A DNA stretch of 64,000 nt from the NCBI GenBank assembly GCA_017551505.1, contig JAFZLL010000028.1, positions 1 to 64,000 on the forward strand. The letters run 5' to 3'. The position numbers and the translations under genes were made by a program. Numbering within the stretch: the stretch's first letter is position 1; each line of letters opens with the position of its first letter. Source of the stretch: Eubacteriaceae bacterium (lineage in GTDB: Bacteria > Bacillota > Clostridia > Eubacteriales > Anaerofustaceae). Of this stretch, positions 43,687 to 51,810 are shown piece by piece. The notes below the pieces were generated by a model. It saw only the letters and a program-made list of their open reading frames with translations, was not told where the DNA came from and searched no databases.

Positions 43687-43704
43687 AGTTAGCAATAGCT
43701 AACT
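43687..43704 (+). promoter_or_regulatory. Palindromic operator downstream of the feo promoter
   Basis: AGTTAGC AATA GCTAACT is a perfect 7-bp inverted repeat centred about ten bases downstream of the expected start point. Its TTAG/CTAA half-sites resemble DtxR/IdeR-type metalloregulator sites; a bound repressor would block initiation. Confidence 0.65.
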
Positions 43705-43751
43705 ATAATCAGCGGCTGTTTTCAGTGAATGCTCGTTTATAGGAGGAACGT

Positions 43752-43979
43752 ATGACATTGGATAAACTGGGAGTCGGAAACTCCGGAATTATCACATCAG
43801 TTGGCGGTGAAGGTGCGCTGCGCCTGAGACTACTGGACATGGGGCTCACCCCACGGGCATCTGTTACAGTGGTAAAGGAAGCTCCGTTGGGAGACCCCAT
43901 CCAGATAAAGATCAGAGGCTATCTGCTATCACTGCTCATAAGTGAAGCGAAAAGAATCGAAGTGGAGGAAATCAAATGA
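43752..43979 (+). CDS. feoA: Ferrous iron transport protein A
   Basis: The 75-residue SH3-like protein assists FeoB. LDKLGVGNSGIITSVGGEGALRLRLLDMGLTPRASVTVVKEAPLGDPIQIKIRGYLLSLLISEAKRI is the full FeoA pattern. AGGAGG precedes the ATG. It overlaps feoB by four bases (ATGA). Confidence 0.96.
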   Translation: MTLDKLGVGNSGIITSVGGEGALRLRLLDMGLTPRASVTVVKEAPLGDPIQIKIRGYLLSLLISEAKRIEVEEIK

Positions 43980-45961
43980 GATTTGCTTTGGCGGGAAATC
44001 AAAACAGCGGAAAGACTACTCTATTCAACCAACTCACGGGATCTAATCAGCATACTGGGAACTTCCCTGGGCTGACCGTGGATATGAAGGAAGGGCTGAT
44101 TTCTGGAGATAAAGAGCTTACTATCGCAGATCTGCCTGGTATTTATTCCCTGCGGCCATACTCATCCGAAGAGATCATTACAAGGGATTACATCCTTAAT
44201 AACGATCCAGATGCAATCATAGACATTGTTGACGCGACAAATATCGAACGCAACCTATACCTCACTCTGCAGCTCATCGAGATGGGCAGACCTGTTGTGC
44301 TGGCACTGAACATGATGGATGAGGTACGTGCAGGCGGTGGCTTTATAGATATAAAAGCTTTAAGTGAAGGACTGGGCATACCCGTGGTGCCGATAGTTGC
44401 ATCAAAAGACGAAGGCATCGGTGAGCTCAGACGTATACTTGTAAAAACAGCAAAAAATGGCGAAAAACCTAAGATATATGACTTCTGCAGACCAGGCCCT
44501 GTTCACCGCTGCATACACGCCGTGGCCCATGTTGTCGAGGACCACGCTCAGAACGCCGGAATGTCTCCGAGGTTTGCCGCGATGAATCTCATCGAAGGTA
44601 ACTCCGACATTATCGACAGGCTGTCGGTGGATGATAACGAGAAAGAACTCATCGAACACAGCGTCAAGGAGATGGAGAATGAATCGGGCCTTGACCGCAA
44701 CGCTGCCATCGCCGATATGCGCTATAGCTTTATCGAGGAGCTTTGTTCCAGATGTGTGAAAAAAACGGCAGAAAGTCCGGACAGAAGAAGAAGCGATAAG
44801 ATCGACTCGATCCTTTTGAATAAATACTTCGCGCTGCCTGTTTTCTCGCTCATCATGATTGCCATCTTCTACCTGACCTTCAATGTGATCGGAGCTTATC
44901 TGTCAGATATGATGACACTGGGAATCGACTGGTTCACCGTGCTGGTAGACAATGCTCTTACTTCATACGGGTTGAACCCGGTGGTAAAGAGCATGGTCAT
45001 CGACGGAGTATTCAGCGGAGTGGGCAGTGTCCTTTCCTTTATCCCGATCATCGTGACTCTTTTCTTTTTCCTGTCAATGCTGGAAGACACAGGCTACATG
45101 ACCCGTATAGCTTTTGTTATGGATCGCCCGCTTCGTTCTATTGGATTGTCCGGACAGAGCATCGTACCGCTTCTGATTGGTTTTGGCTGTACAGTCCCTG
45201 CAGCCATGGCTTCCCGAACCCTCGGCTCGGAAAGAGACAGGCATATGGCTGTGCTTCTGACTCCTTTTATGAGCTGTTCAGCAAAGATACCAGTCTATTC
45301 AATGTTTACCGCAGCATTTTTTGCGAAAAGGCGGTTTTTAGTAATGGCAGGCCTGTATTTTGGAGGCATTCTGGTAGGTATCGTATATGCCATGATAGCA
45401 AAGAAAATATCAGGGGAAAAACACGCTGCGCCGTTTGTTATGGAAATGCCCAATTACCGTATGCCTTCCGCCAGAACGACTTACATGCTCATGAAACAGA
45501 AGGCGATGGATTTCATGCGTAAGGCCTTCACAATCATCTTTATGGCCAGCATCGTGATATGGTTCCTGAACACCTTTGACAGCCGCCTTAATGTAACAGA
45601 TGACAGTGCATCGAGCCTGTTGGGAATTTTAGGGAGCCTGATGGCACCTGTTTTTGCCCCGATAGGTCTAGGAGATTGGCGTATCTGCGCTTCCCTTGTG
45701 GCTGGTTTCGCGGCAAAGGAAGCTGTCGTTTCCACACTGCAGGTACTGATGAACGGTCAGGAACTTTCGTCGTTATTCACAAACGCAGCTGCCTGCTCGA
45801 TGCTTGCTTTCACACTGCTCTACACTCCATGTGTGGCGGCTGTGGCAGCGATTAAAAGGGAACTCGGCGGCACTGCGAAGACCATAGCCGTAGTCGCCGG
45901 GCAGTGCACTATAGCATATGTTTGCGCGGGGATCGTCTATTATGCGGCCAAGGTCTTATAG
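43976..45961 (+). CDS. feoB: Ferrous iron transporter B
   Basis: The 661-residue protein imports Fe2+. The N-terminal G domain shows G1 GNQNSGKTTLFNQLTG (7-22), G2/switch TGNFPG, G3 DLPGIYSL and G4 NMMDE, followed by a helical GDI-like spacer and a membrane domain with two Gate motifs, including LLIGFGCTVPAAMASRTLGS and a second Cys motif LTPFMSCSAKIPVYSMF. Usual length is 650-750. It is in an operon with feoA and a small Cys-rich protein. Confidence 0.97.
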   Translation: MRFALAGNQNSGKTTLFNQLTGSNQHTGNFPGLTVDMKEGLISGDKELTIADLPGIYSLRPYSSEEIITRDYILNNDPDAIIDIVDATNIERNLYLTLQLIEMGRPVVLALNMMDEVRAGGGFIDIKALSEGLGIPVVPIVASKDEGIGELRRILVKTAKNGEKPKIYDFCRPGPVHRCIHAVAHVVEDHAQNAGMSPRFAAMNLIEGNSDIIDRLSVDDNEKELIEHSVKEMENESGLDRNAAIADMRYSFIEELCSRCVKKTAESPDRRRSDKIDSILLNKYFALPVFSLIMIAIFYLTFNVIGAYLSDMMTLGIDWFTVLVDNALTSYGLNPVVKSMVIDGVFSGVGSVLSFIPIIVTLFFFLSMLEDTGYMTRIAFVMDRPLRSIGLSGQSIVPLLIGFGCTVPAAMASRTLGSERDRHMAVLLTPFMSCSAKIPVYSMFTAAFFAKRRFLVMAGLYFGGILVGIVYAMIAKKISGEKHAAPFVMEMPNYRMPSARTTYMLMKQKAMDFMRKAFTIIFMASIVIWFLNTFDSRLNVTDDSASSLLGILGSLMAPVFAPIGLGDWRICASLVAGFAAKEAVVSTLQVLMNGQELSSLFTNAAACSMLAFTLLYTPCVAAVAAIKRELGGTAKTIAVVAGQCTIAYVCAGIVYYAAKVL

Positions 45962-45973
45962 GATGAGGACATC

Positions 45974-46138
45974 ATGCTTGAGATTATCATCATTGCCGCT
46001 CTTCTGATTTGGTTCATATATGCTTTCAAGTATATAAAGAAAAACGGTGCTTATGCCACAGTGTGTTCGGAATGCCCGATGAAAGAAAGATGCTCCAGGT
46101 CGCTGGAAAAGAACAGGCATAGTGATCACTGTAAATAG
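45974..46138 (+). CDS. FeoB-associated Cys-rich membrane protein
   Basis: This 54-residue gene, too short for many gene finders, has one membrane helix (IIIIAALLIWFIYAFKYI, residues 4-20) and a Cys-rich cytoplasmic tail with C31, C34, C40 and C53. Proteins of this pattern follow feoB in many Firmicutes and may be the functional equivalent of FeoC. GAGG lies six bases upstream of the ATG; the gap from feoB is 12 bases. Confidence 0.85.
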   Translation: MLEIIIIAALLIWFIYAFKYIKKNGAYATVCSECPMKERCSRSLEKNRHSDHCK

Positions 46139-46146
46139 GAATGTTG

Positions 46147-46182
46147 AATAATGGACAGGTCTGGTGCTTGTCCATTATTTCA
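46147..46182 (+). terminator. Terminator between feo operon and the Rrf2 gene
   Basis: AATAATGGACA (46147-46157) pairs perfectly with TGTCCATTATT (46169-46179), an 11-bp stem with an 11-base loop. The U-run is short, so it may also serve the convergent Rrf2 transcript. Confidence 0.65.
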
Positions 46183-46257
46183 ATAATGATTAATTATGTG
46201 GAATCAGCAAACGGCTGCTTGAAGAATGCAGAGGTTGTCATTATACTCTTAATACGA

Positions 46258-46677
46258 TTATATGGTCGCAGTTATCCCGTCTGCCAGATCCTGTATCGTG
46301 TATTTCCCGAAAAAGTCCTGCACTACTCCGTAAAACTCTTTCCACATTGGAAGGATAGCGCACTCTTTCTCCCTCTTACAGGTATCGGCTCCCGGGCTCA
46401 GGCAGGTGACTGCATAGAAATCCTTCTCTACTGCAAATATCACTTCCCATGCGGTAAGCTCGCTGGGATCGCGGGAGAGACTGTATCCCCCGTCCCTGCC
46501 TCGTACACTGGATACGATCTTGTTCTCGACAAGTGCTCTCAGTATGGCTTCCAGGTATTTTTCGGAAATACCCTGCCTGTCCGCAATCTGTTTCAAGGGA
46601 ACAGGCCCCTCGCTGTTATGCTGTGCCAGATCTATCATTACGCGCATCGCATAGCGTCCTTTGGTTGAAACGATCAT
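46258..46677 (-). CDS. iscR: Rrf2-family (IscR-like) transcriptional regulator
   Basis: The 139-residue protein has an N-terminal winged helix (STKGRYAMRVMIDLAQH to KIVSSVRGRDGGYSLSRDPSELT) and three Cys at 92, 100 and 106 (TCLSPGADTCKREKEC), close to the C92/C98/C104 iron-sulfur ligands of E. coli IscR. It is divergent from iscS, so control of Fe-S assembly by Fe-S status is the natural reading. GGGAGG lies six bases before the ATG at 46677. CymR-type cysteine regulation is the alternative, but CymR lacks these Cys. Confidence 0.9.
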   Translation of the reverse strand: MIVSTKGRYAMRVMIDLAQHNSEGPVPLKQIADRQGISEKYLEAILRALVENKIVSSVRGRDGGYSLSRDPSELTAWEVIFAVEKDFYAVTCLSPGADTCKREKECAILPMWKEFYGVVQDFFGKYTIQDLADGITATI

Positions 46678-46706
46678 ACCGTGCCTCCCACATTCTTGAT
46701 GAATCT

Positions 46707-46734
46707 ATTATAAGCTCATATCTAAGAAAAGCAA
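46707..46734 (-). promoter_or_regulatory. Promoter of the Rrf2 regulator gene
   Basis: Minus strand: TTGCTT (46729-46734), 16-bp spacer, TATAAT (46707-46712). The -35 box sits beside the first 19-bp palindrome. Confidence 0.6.
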
Positions 46735-46739
46735 ATATA

Positions 46740-46758
46740 TCCTATTGACACAGTAGGA
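46740..46758 (+). promoter_or_regulatory. Palindromic Rrf2 operator 1 over the iscS -35 box
   Basis: TCCTATTG ACA CAGTAGGA: seven of eight arm positions pair; the TTGACA hexamer of the iscS promoter lies inside it. Confidence 0.7.
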
Positions 46759-46773
46759 ATATATGTTTATAAT
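46745..46773 (+). promoter_or_regulatory. Consensus sigma-A promoter of iscS-iscU
   Basis: TTGACA (46745-46750), 17-bp spacer, TATAAT (46768-46773), both perfect. It is flanked and overlapped by two matched palindromes. Confidence 0.9.
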
Positions 46774-46782
46774 CGGTATATA

Positions 46783-46801
46783 TCCTACTTAACAAGTAGG
46801 A
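46783..46801 (+). promoter_or_regulatory. Palindromic Rrf2 operator 2 at the iscS start site
   Basis: TCCTACTT AAC AAGTAGGA is a perfect 8-bp inverted repeat with a 3-base spacer, the same design as operator 1, centred 43 bp (about four helical turns) from it and just after the expected transcription start. Confidence 0.75.
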
Positions 46802-46819
46802 ATTAAGGAAAAGGACAGA

Positions 46820-48010
46820 ATGGACAGATTCATTTATTTGGACAATGCTGCTACAACGAAAACCTCTCCTGAAGTTATAGAGGCAATGCGTCCGTATTTC
46901 GGTGAATTATTTGGCAATCCGGCAAGTGCATATACTTTCGCAGGAAATATCAATTCGGATGTAGACAGGGCCAGGAAGGCGATCGCAGGCTTTATTAATG
47001 CTTCTGCGGACGAGATCTACTTTACGTCGGGGGGCAGTGAATCCGACAACTGGGCGCTGAAGGGGACAGCGTTTGCTCTTAAAAATAAGGGGAAACATAT
47101 TATAACGACTGTAATCGAGCATCATGCAATCCTCAATGCCTGCAATTATCTTGAAAGAAGCGGTTATGACGTCACATATCTGAGTGTCGATGAAAACGGC
47201 CTGATAAGCCTTGAAGAACTAAAGGCGGCTATCCGCCCTGATACGATTCTCATTTCAGTCATGTTCGCCAACAACGAGATCGGCACCATCGAACCTATCA
47301 CGGAGATCGGACGCATCGCCCATGAGCACGGGATACTGTTCCATACTGACGCTGTTCAGGCCTACGGGCATATCCCCATCGATGTAAAACATCTTGGGAT
47401 CGATATGCTGAGCGTCAGCGGCCATAAGATCAACGCTCCTAAAGGAATAGGATTCCTTTATATAAGAAAAGGGATAAAAATCGAACCTTTGATTCACGGA
47501 GGCTCTCAGGAAAGAGGCAAGAGAGGAGGAACGACCAATGTGGCTGGCATCATCGGACTCGCTAAGGCTACCGAACTTGCTGCGGAAAGCCTGGATAAAC
47601 GGGCAGAGTACGAGAGAGAACTCAGGGATTATCTGATTGGCCGCATAGAGAATGAGATACCATATGCCCTGCTGAACGGCGACAGATCAAAAAGACTGCC
47701 CAATAATGTGAATTTCTGTTTCCGCTTTATCGAAGGCGAATCGATGCTTTTGCTGCTGGACCAGTATGGAATCTGCGCTTCTTCGGGAAGCGCATGCACA
47801 TCAGGCTCGCTGGATCCTTCTCATGTTCTTCTGGCTATAGGACGTCCGCATGAGATCGCACACGGCTCTCTCAGACTGACACTATCCGAGGAAACGAGAA
47901 AAGATGATATAGATTTTACGGTAGATACATTAAAGCATATAATAGAGCGGCTCAGAAGCATGTCTCCGCTTTATGAAGACTTTATAAAGGAAAAGAGGGC
48001 TGGAGCATGA
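46820..48010 (+). CDS. iscS: Cysteine desulfurase
   Basis: The 396-residue PLP enzyme takes sulfur from cysteine for Fe-S clusters and thio-modifications. The PLP Lys is in SVSGHKINAPKG near 206; the persulfide Cys loop is SSGSACTSGSLDPSHVL near 327. EHHAILNAC and HTDAVQAYGH are standard. It overlaps iscU by four bases. Confidence 0.96.
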   Translation: MDRFIYLDNAATTKTSPEVIEAMRPYFGELFGNPASAYTFAGNINSDVDRARKAIAGFINASADEIYFTSGGSESDNWALKGTAFALKNKGKHIITTVIEHHAILNACNYLERSGYDVTYLSVDENGLISLEELKAAIRPDTILISVMFANNEIGTIEPITEIGRIAHEHGILFHTDAVQAYGHIPIDVKHLGIDMLSVSGHKINAPKGIGFLYIRKGIKIEPLIHGGSQERGKRGGTTNVAGIIGLAKATELAAESLDKRAEYERELRDYLIGRIENEIPYALLNGDRSKRLPNNVNFCFRFIEGESMLLLLDQYGICASSGSACTSGSLDPSHVLLAIGRPHEIAHGSLRLTLSEETRKDDIDFTVDTLKHIIERLRSMSPLYEDFIKEKRAGA

Positions 48011-48465
48011 GCCAGACAACGGAATATTCAAAGAAAGTACTGGACCATTTTATGAATCCACGCAACGTGGGAGAGATGGAAGATCCGTCCGGTGTGGGCA
48101 CCGTAGGCAATGCCAAGTGCGGAGATATAATGAGGATGTACCTCGACATTGATGAAGACGGTGTGATCAGGGAAGCCAAATTCAAAACGTTCGGCTGCGG
48201 TGCGGCTGTAGCCACCAGCAGCATGGCAACAGAGCTGATAAAGGGAAAGACAATCAAAGAGGCACTTCAGATCACGAATCAGGCTGTGGCGGAGGCTCTT
48301 GACGGCCTGCCGAAAATCAAGCTCCACTGCTCTCTTTTGGCAGAGCAGGCGATCCACGCCGCTCTTTGGGACTATGCTGAGAGGCATGGTATAACTATTG
48401 AAGGGCTCACGAAACCTGTCAATGACATCGATGAGACGGAAGAGTTCTATCAGATGGAAGAGTAA
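48007..48465 (+). CDS. iscU: Fe-S cluster assembly scaffold IscU/NifU
   Basis: The 152-residue scaffold has the three cluster Cys in GNAKCGD (about 38), TFGCGAA (about 63) and HCSLLAEQ (about 105), plus Asp40. It lacks the C-terminal NifU Nfu domain, so it is the IscU-type single domain. The C-terminal tail of about 20 acidic residues is an addition often seen in clostridia. ATGA overlap with iscS. Confidence 0.95.
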   Translation: MSQTTEYSKKVLDHFMNPRNVGEMEDPSGVGTVGNAKCGDIMRMYLDIDEDGVIREAKFKTFGCGAAVATSSMATELIKGKTIKEALQITNQAVAEALDGLPKIKLHCSLLAEQAIHAALWDYAERHGITIEGLTKPVNDIDETEEFYQMEE

Positions 48466-48502
48466 TTGGAATTCCTCCTTAATTCATTATACATTTTTCT
48501 CA

Positions 48503-48528
48503 GGCAGCCATCAAGGCTGCCTTATTTT
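48503..48528 (+). terminator. Terminator of the iscS-iscU operon
   Basis: GGCAGCC (48503-48509) pairs with GGCTGCC (48515-48521), followed by TTATTTTT. The remaining DNA to 48702 holds an extended -10-like TGTTAGAAT near 48636 that may drive the next gene. Confidence 0.88.
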
Positions 48529-48702
48529 TCGATCCGGTCATGATCGCAGGCAGACTCGCATATTCCTTCCATATGCAGTTTATTCCCGTTTTGTTCAAAT
48601 TAATTATCTTTTCATCGCCATATAACTCCATATATGTTAGAATACTGAATACAGTTAAAGTAAGCAGATACTGTACTCGGAATTTACTAAGGATCACTTG
48701 AT

Positions 48703-49740
48703 ATGGAGAAAAAAACAGTCGTTCTTATACCTGCCTACGATCCCACGAAAGAACTCATCGAATACTCAGAGAAACTAATCGCCAACGGTTACCCCGTAGT
48801 GGTCGTTGACGACGGCAGCGAAGAATCTTATGAAGGTATTTTTTCCGCCCTTCCTGAAGAGGTCAGGCAGATTAGGTACAAACCGAATCGTGGGAAAGGG
48901 AGCGCTCTTAAAACCGGTATCACTTATATTATGGAAAATATGCCGGATGTTTTCGGTATTGTCACCGCAGACGCCGATGGCCAGCATAAACCCGAAGATA
49001 TCGAAAAAGTTGCTTTGGCCCTCGAAGAAAACGAAGAGTGCCTCGTACTGGGCAGTCGAAGATTCGACAACGGTGCCCCGTTTAAATCAGTAATGGGAAA
49101 TACCATAACCCGTTTCGTTTTCCGGTTGGTGTCAGGCTCCAAAGTATACGATACACAGACAGGTCTCAGAGGTTTCTCAAGAAAGCTCTTCGAATTCATG
49201 CTCAGCCAGGAAGGCGATCGATACGAATATGAGATGAATGTGCTCATGTATGCGGCGCGCAGCGGTATAAGGATCCTGGAGGTCCCTATCCAGACAGTCT
49301 ATATTGATGACAACAGTGCTTCCCATTTCGATACGGTGAAGGATTCAATACGTATATATTCACGCATATTAAAATTCGGAGGTTCCTCCATTGCCAGTGC
49401 GGCGATAGATTTCATCCTGCTGCTGATCTTGAAGAAAATCACAGCAGGTATTTTCAGCGAGGATATATCCCTGCTGGCAAGTGTTGTCGGAGCCAGGATA
49501 GTGAGCAGCTTGTTCAATTACACGATGAACAAGAAAGTAGTCTTTGCTTCTTCAAACAAGGGCTCCTTCATAAAGTATTATCTTCTGGTTCTAGTCAATA
49601 TGGGACTCAACTACTGCTTCCTGTGGCTGCTGAATATTAAACTTGGCATGAATCTTGCTATTGCCAAGCTCATAGTGGAAACTGTGTTATTCATACTCAG
49701 CTACACAGTGCAGAAAAACTATATATTCACAAAGAACTGA
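48703..49740 (+). CDS. GT2 glycosyltransferase fused to GtrA-like membrane domain
   Basis: The 345-residue protein has a DPM1-type GT2 domain (about 1-210) with LIPAYDP, VVDDGS, the metal-binding ADADGQH and the DRYEYEMNVL segment, followed by a GtrA-like four-helix membrane domain (about 220-345, SSIASAAIDFILLLILKKI on). Such fusions make a polyprenyl-phosphate sugar donor and flip it, serving cell-surface glycosylation. Its lipid sugar may feed the phosphodiester glycosidase neighbour's polysaccharide. AAGGA lies ahead of the ATG. Confidence 0.9.
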   Translation: MEKKTVVLIPAYDPTKELIEYSEKLIANGYPVVVVDDGSEESYEGIFSALPEEVRQIRYKPNRGKGSALKTGITYIMENMPDVFGIVTADADGQHKPEDIEKVALALEENEECLVLGSRRFDNGAPFKSVMGNTITRFVFRLVSGSKVYDTQTGLRGFSRKLFEFMLSQEGDRYEYEMNVLMYAARSGIRILEVPIQTVYIDDNSASHFDTVKDSIRIYSRILKFGGSSIASAAIDFILLLILKKITAGIFSEDISLLASVVGARIVSSLFNYTMNKKVVFASSNKGSFIKYYLLVLVNMGLNYCFLWLLNIKLGMNLAIAKLIVETVLFILSYTVQKNYIFTKN

Positions 49741-49748
49741 CGAAAGCG

Positions 49749-50744
49749 ATGACAAAAAATAAGAGAAAAAAAAGAAACCTCCGTCTCTCAGCCATGCTGA
49801 GGAGCTTTGCCGCAGATGTCCTTCTGGTAGGGCTCACTCTTGTCACCTTTGCATACTTCCATCATGTCCGCCCGATACAGTATGAGCCGCCTGTGCAGCC
49901 TGACCCGCCTATCGTGGAACCTGGAGGAGAAGGAGGGGAGAATACTCCGGGAGACGACGGTATCCTGTATCATTTTGATGTGGATTCCTCTGATAAAAAT
50001 GTGGAAGTGACGAAGGATTCATATACGGTATATCAGACTGACAAGAGTAAGACCCTCAGTGTCACTCTCACTAAGGCTAACGACGGCAGGAATACATATT
50101 TCGTCGAGGATATCCTCATAAGCGACTATCGTTGTCTGAGGAACGCTTTCGCAAGGGGCAAATACGGCCGTTCATTGGGAGAGAGGACTCTTGCGCTTTC
50201 GATCGAACATAATGCCATCGCAGCAATCAACGGAGATACCTACGGTTGGGGCAAAGCGAGCGCTGTGATACGAGACGGGGTATTGTACAGGGCGGAAGCA
50301 ACTGAAGACATATGCGTAATGTACAAGGACGGGACCATGGCTGTCGTGCCACAAGCCAAATTTAACGCTGAAGACGAGATGGCCAAAGGTGCATGGCAGG
50401 CCTGGAGCTTCGGACCTAGCCTCGTCAAACCCGACGGTACACCGAACAGCGGCTTCAGCGGGTATCTCGCAGGAGAACATCCGAGAACCGCGATCGGATA
50501 TATCGAACCTGGGCATTATCTATTTGTCGTGGTGGATGGCAGACAAAGCGGATATTCCGTTGGAATGACGCTGGATGAATTGGCAGAGCTTATGTGTAGC
50601 CTGGGCTGCAAGGTGGCCTATAATCTGGACGGAGGAGCAACCTCGGAGATGACATTTAACAAGGTTACGGTCAACCGTCCTTCCGCAGGCGGGCGCAATA
50701 CCAGCGACATCATTTATATAACTGACTGGGAGAGCGGACAATGA
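49749..50744 (+). CDS. Phosphodiester glycosidase family (NAGPA-like) exported protein
   Basis: The 331-residue protein has a basic N-terminus, a signal anchor near residues 21-40, a Pro/Gly/Glu linker (about 49-70), and a C-terminal NAGPA/DUF2233 domain with AINGDTYGWGKAS, WSFGPSLVKPDG, HPRTAIGYIEPGHYLFVVVDGRQ and NLDGGATSEM. Homologues remove or expose sugars linked by phosphodiester bonds, or modify exopolysaccharide. It follows the GT2 gene by eight bases and overlaps the next gene (ATGA). Confidence 0.9.
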   Translation: MTKNKRKKRNLRLSAMLRSFAADVLLVGLTLVTFAYFHHVRPIQYEPPVQPDPPIVEPGGEGGENTPGDDGILYHFDVDSSDKNVEVTKDSYTVYQTDKSKTLSVTLTKANDGRNTYFVEDILISDYRCLRNAFARGKYGRSLGERTLALSIEHNAIAAINGDTYGWGKASAVIRDGVLYRAEATEDICVMYKDGTMAVVPQAKFNAEDEMAKGAWQAWSFGPSLVKPDGTPNSGFSGYLAGEHPRTAIGYIEPGHYLFVVVDGRQSGYSVGMTLDELAELMCSLGCKVAYNLDGGATSEMTFNKVTVNRPSAGGRNTSDIIYITDWESGQ

Positions 50745-51268
50745 GAAGAATAAGACGTGTCCTTCCTCATCTGTGCATGATCTTGGCAATTGTACTGCTG
50801 ACTCTCCTAATCATAGATGTGATCTTCAATCCTGCCATGGGTTTTGTCGATAATCTTGGCGCTAAACTGATGATGATGGCGCTGTGTGTTTTGACGATCG
50901 TCAATACGCTTGTTACAGTTATCGGCAACTATCAGAGAGCAATGAAAAACGCCGCTCTCAGAGCGCAGCAGCGTGCAGCCGCAAGACAATCTTCTGTTGC
51001 ACGAACCAATGACAAACAGACCCGCTCAAAACAGACTTCAGCCGAGTCTGGACGTCCGAAGCCTGCAGAGAAACAGGCAACGGCTCCGGAATTTATCGAT
51101 ACAAAACCGGAAATGAAGAACCGCGAATTGAAAACATCTGCTGCCGAAGAGTTGATTGAGACACGACCCGCGCAGATAGCGGGATCAAAAGAAAAAGATG
51201 GTCCCGATATTCAAGAGCAGAGCAAGCAATCCGGTACTACATACAAAATCGAAAGAAAGCCAAGATAG
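50741..51268 (+). CDS. Two-helix membrane protein with hydrophilic tail, hypothetical
   Basis: The 175-residue protein has two membrane helices (about 9-29 and 40-62) and then about 110 polar residues rich in Ala, Gln, Lys and Glu with no domain I recognise. It is translationally coupled to the phosphodiester glycosidase gene and probably belongs to the same surface-polysaccharide unit. No catalytic motif seen. Confidence 0.7.
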   Translation: MRRIRRVLPHLCMILAIVLLTLLIIDVIFNPAMGFVDNLGAKLMMMALCVLTIVNTLVTVIGNYQRAMKNAALRAQQRAAARQSSVARTNDKQTRSKQTSAESGRPKPAEKQATAPEFIDTKPEMKNRELKTSAAEELIETRPAQIAGSKEKDGPDIQEQSKQSGTTYKIERKPR

Positions 51269-51356
51269 ACCGTGCGCTGTGTGTACGAGTGTATCAGAGG
51301 CCAATTTAGAAGGATTAGTTGTTACCTGCTGATATGCGGTAGGTTCAGATTACTGC

Positions 51357-51396
51357 AATCCCCTTTTTATTCGAGAGATAAGAAGGGGATTTCTAT
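51357..51396 (+). terminator. Terminator of the GT2-NAGPA operon
   Basis: AATCCCCTT (51357-51365) pairs with AAGGGGATT (51383-51391); followed by TCTATTG, a weak U-run. Confidence 0.6.
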
Positions 51397-51480
51397 TGTT
51401 CGATAGCTTTCTGCTAATCTGGTTCAAGCTATGTGAAGTATTTATCTATATGCCGCATTCAACGTTACATGCCCCCAAAA

Positions 51481-51489
51481 TGTTATAAT
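51481..51489 (+). promoter_or_regulatory. Extended -10 promoter of the GIY-YIG gene, predicted leaderless
   Basis: TGTTATAAT with the hexamer at 51484-51489. The ATG at 51496 begins exactly six bases after the hexamer, where transcription is expected to start. No -35 box is convincing and no Shine-Dalgarno precedes the ATG. Confidence 0.7.
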
Positions 51490-51495
51490 CATTTT

Positions 51496-51810
51496 ATGCG
51501 GCTTAAGAACAGGAATTTCGTCTATATGCTTAAGTGTGCCGACGGCACATTTTACACAGGGTGGACCAATGATATAGCTCATCGTCTCGCCTCCCACCGA
51601 AAGGGCACCGCTTCCAAGTACACGGCTTCCCGCCGTCCTGTGACGCTTTTCTATCTGGAGGAGCTTGCAGACAGGTCTCAAGCAATGAGACGTGAAATAG
51701 AGATAAAAAAGCTATCCAGAAAGGTCAAACTGGCCATGGGCAACGTAACAGCGGAAATGATCGATGAAATAACGTCAGACAGCGTTAAAGGAGAAAAAAA
51801 CTTAAGATGA
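51496..51810 (+). CDS. GIY-YIG nuclease domain protein (YhbQ-like)
   Basis: The 104-residue protein is a stand-alone GIY-YIG domain. The FVYMLKCADGTFYTGWTNDIAHRLASHRKGTASKYT stretch carries both half motifs and the catalytic Arg, and the Glu in EELADRSQAMRREIEIKKL completes the site. Family members of this size cut branched or damaged DNA. The ATG at 51496 is chosen over an upstream in-frame GTG (51433) because neither has a ribosome site and the promoter lies between them. It overlaps the MFS gene by four bases. Confidence 0.88.
   Translation: MRLKNRNFVYMLKCADGTFYTGWTNDIAHRLASHRKGTASKYTASRRPVTLFYLEELADRSQAMRREIEIKKLSRKVKLAMGNVTAEMIDEITSDSVKGEKNLR

Noticed and set aside
46141-46668. Plus-strand frame opposite the Rrf2 gene
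   Set aside because: Antisense shadow of a conserved regulator, without ribosome site; the region upstream of it is the feo terminator.
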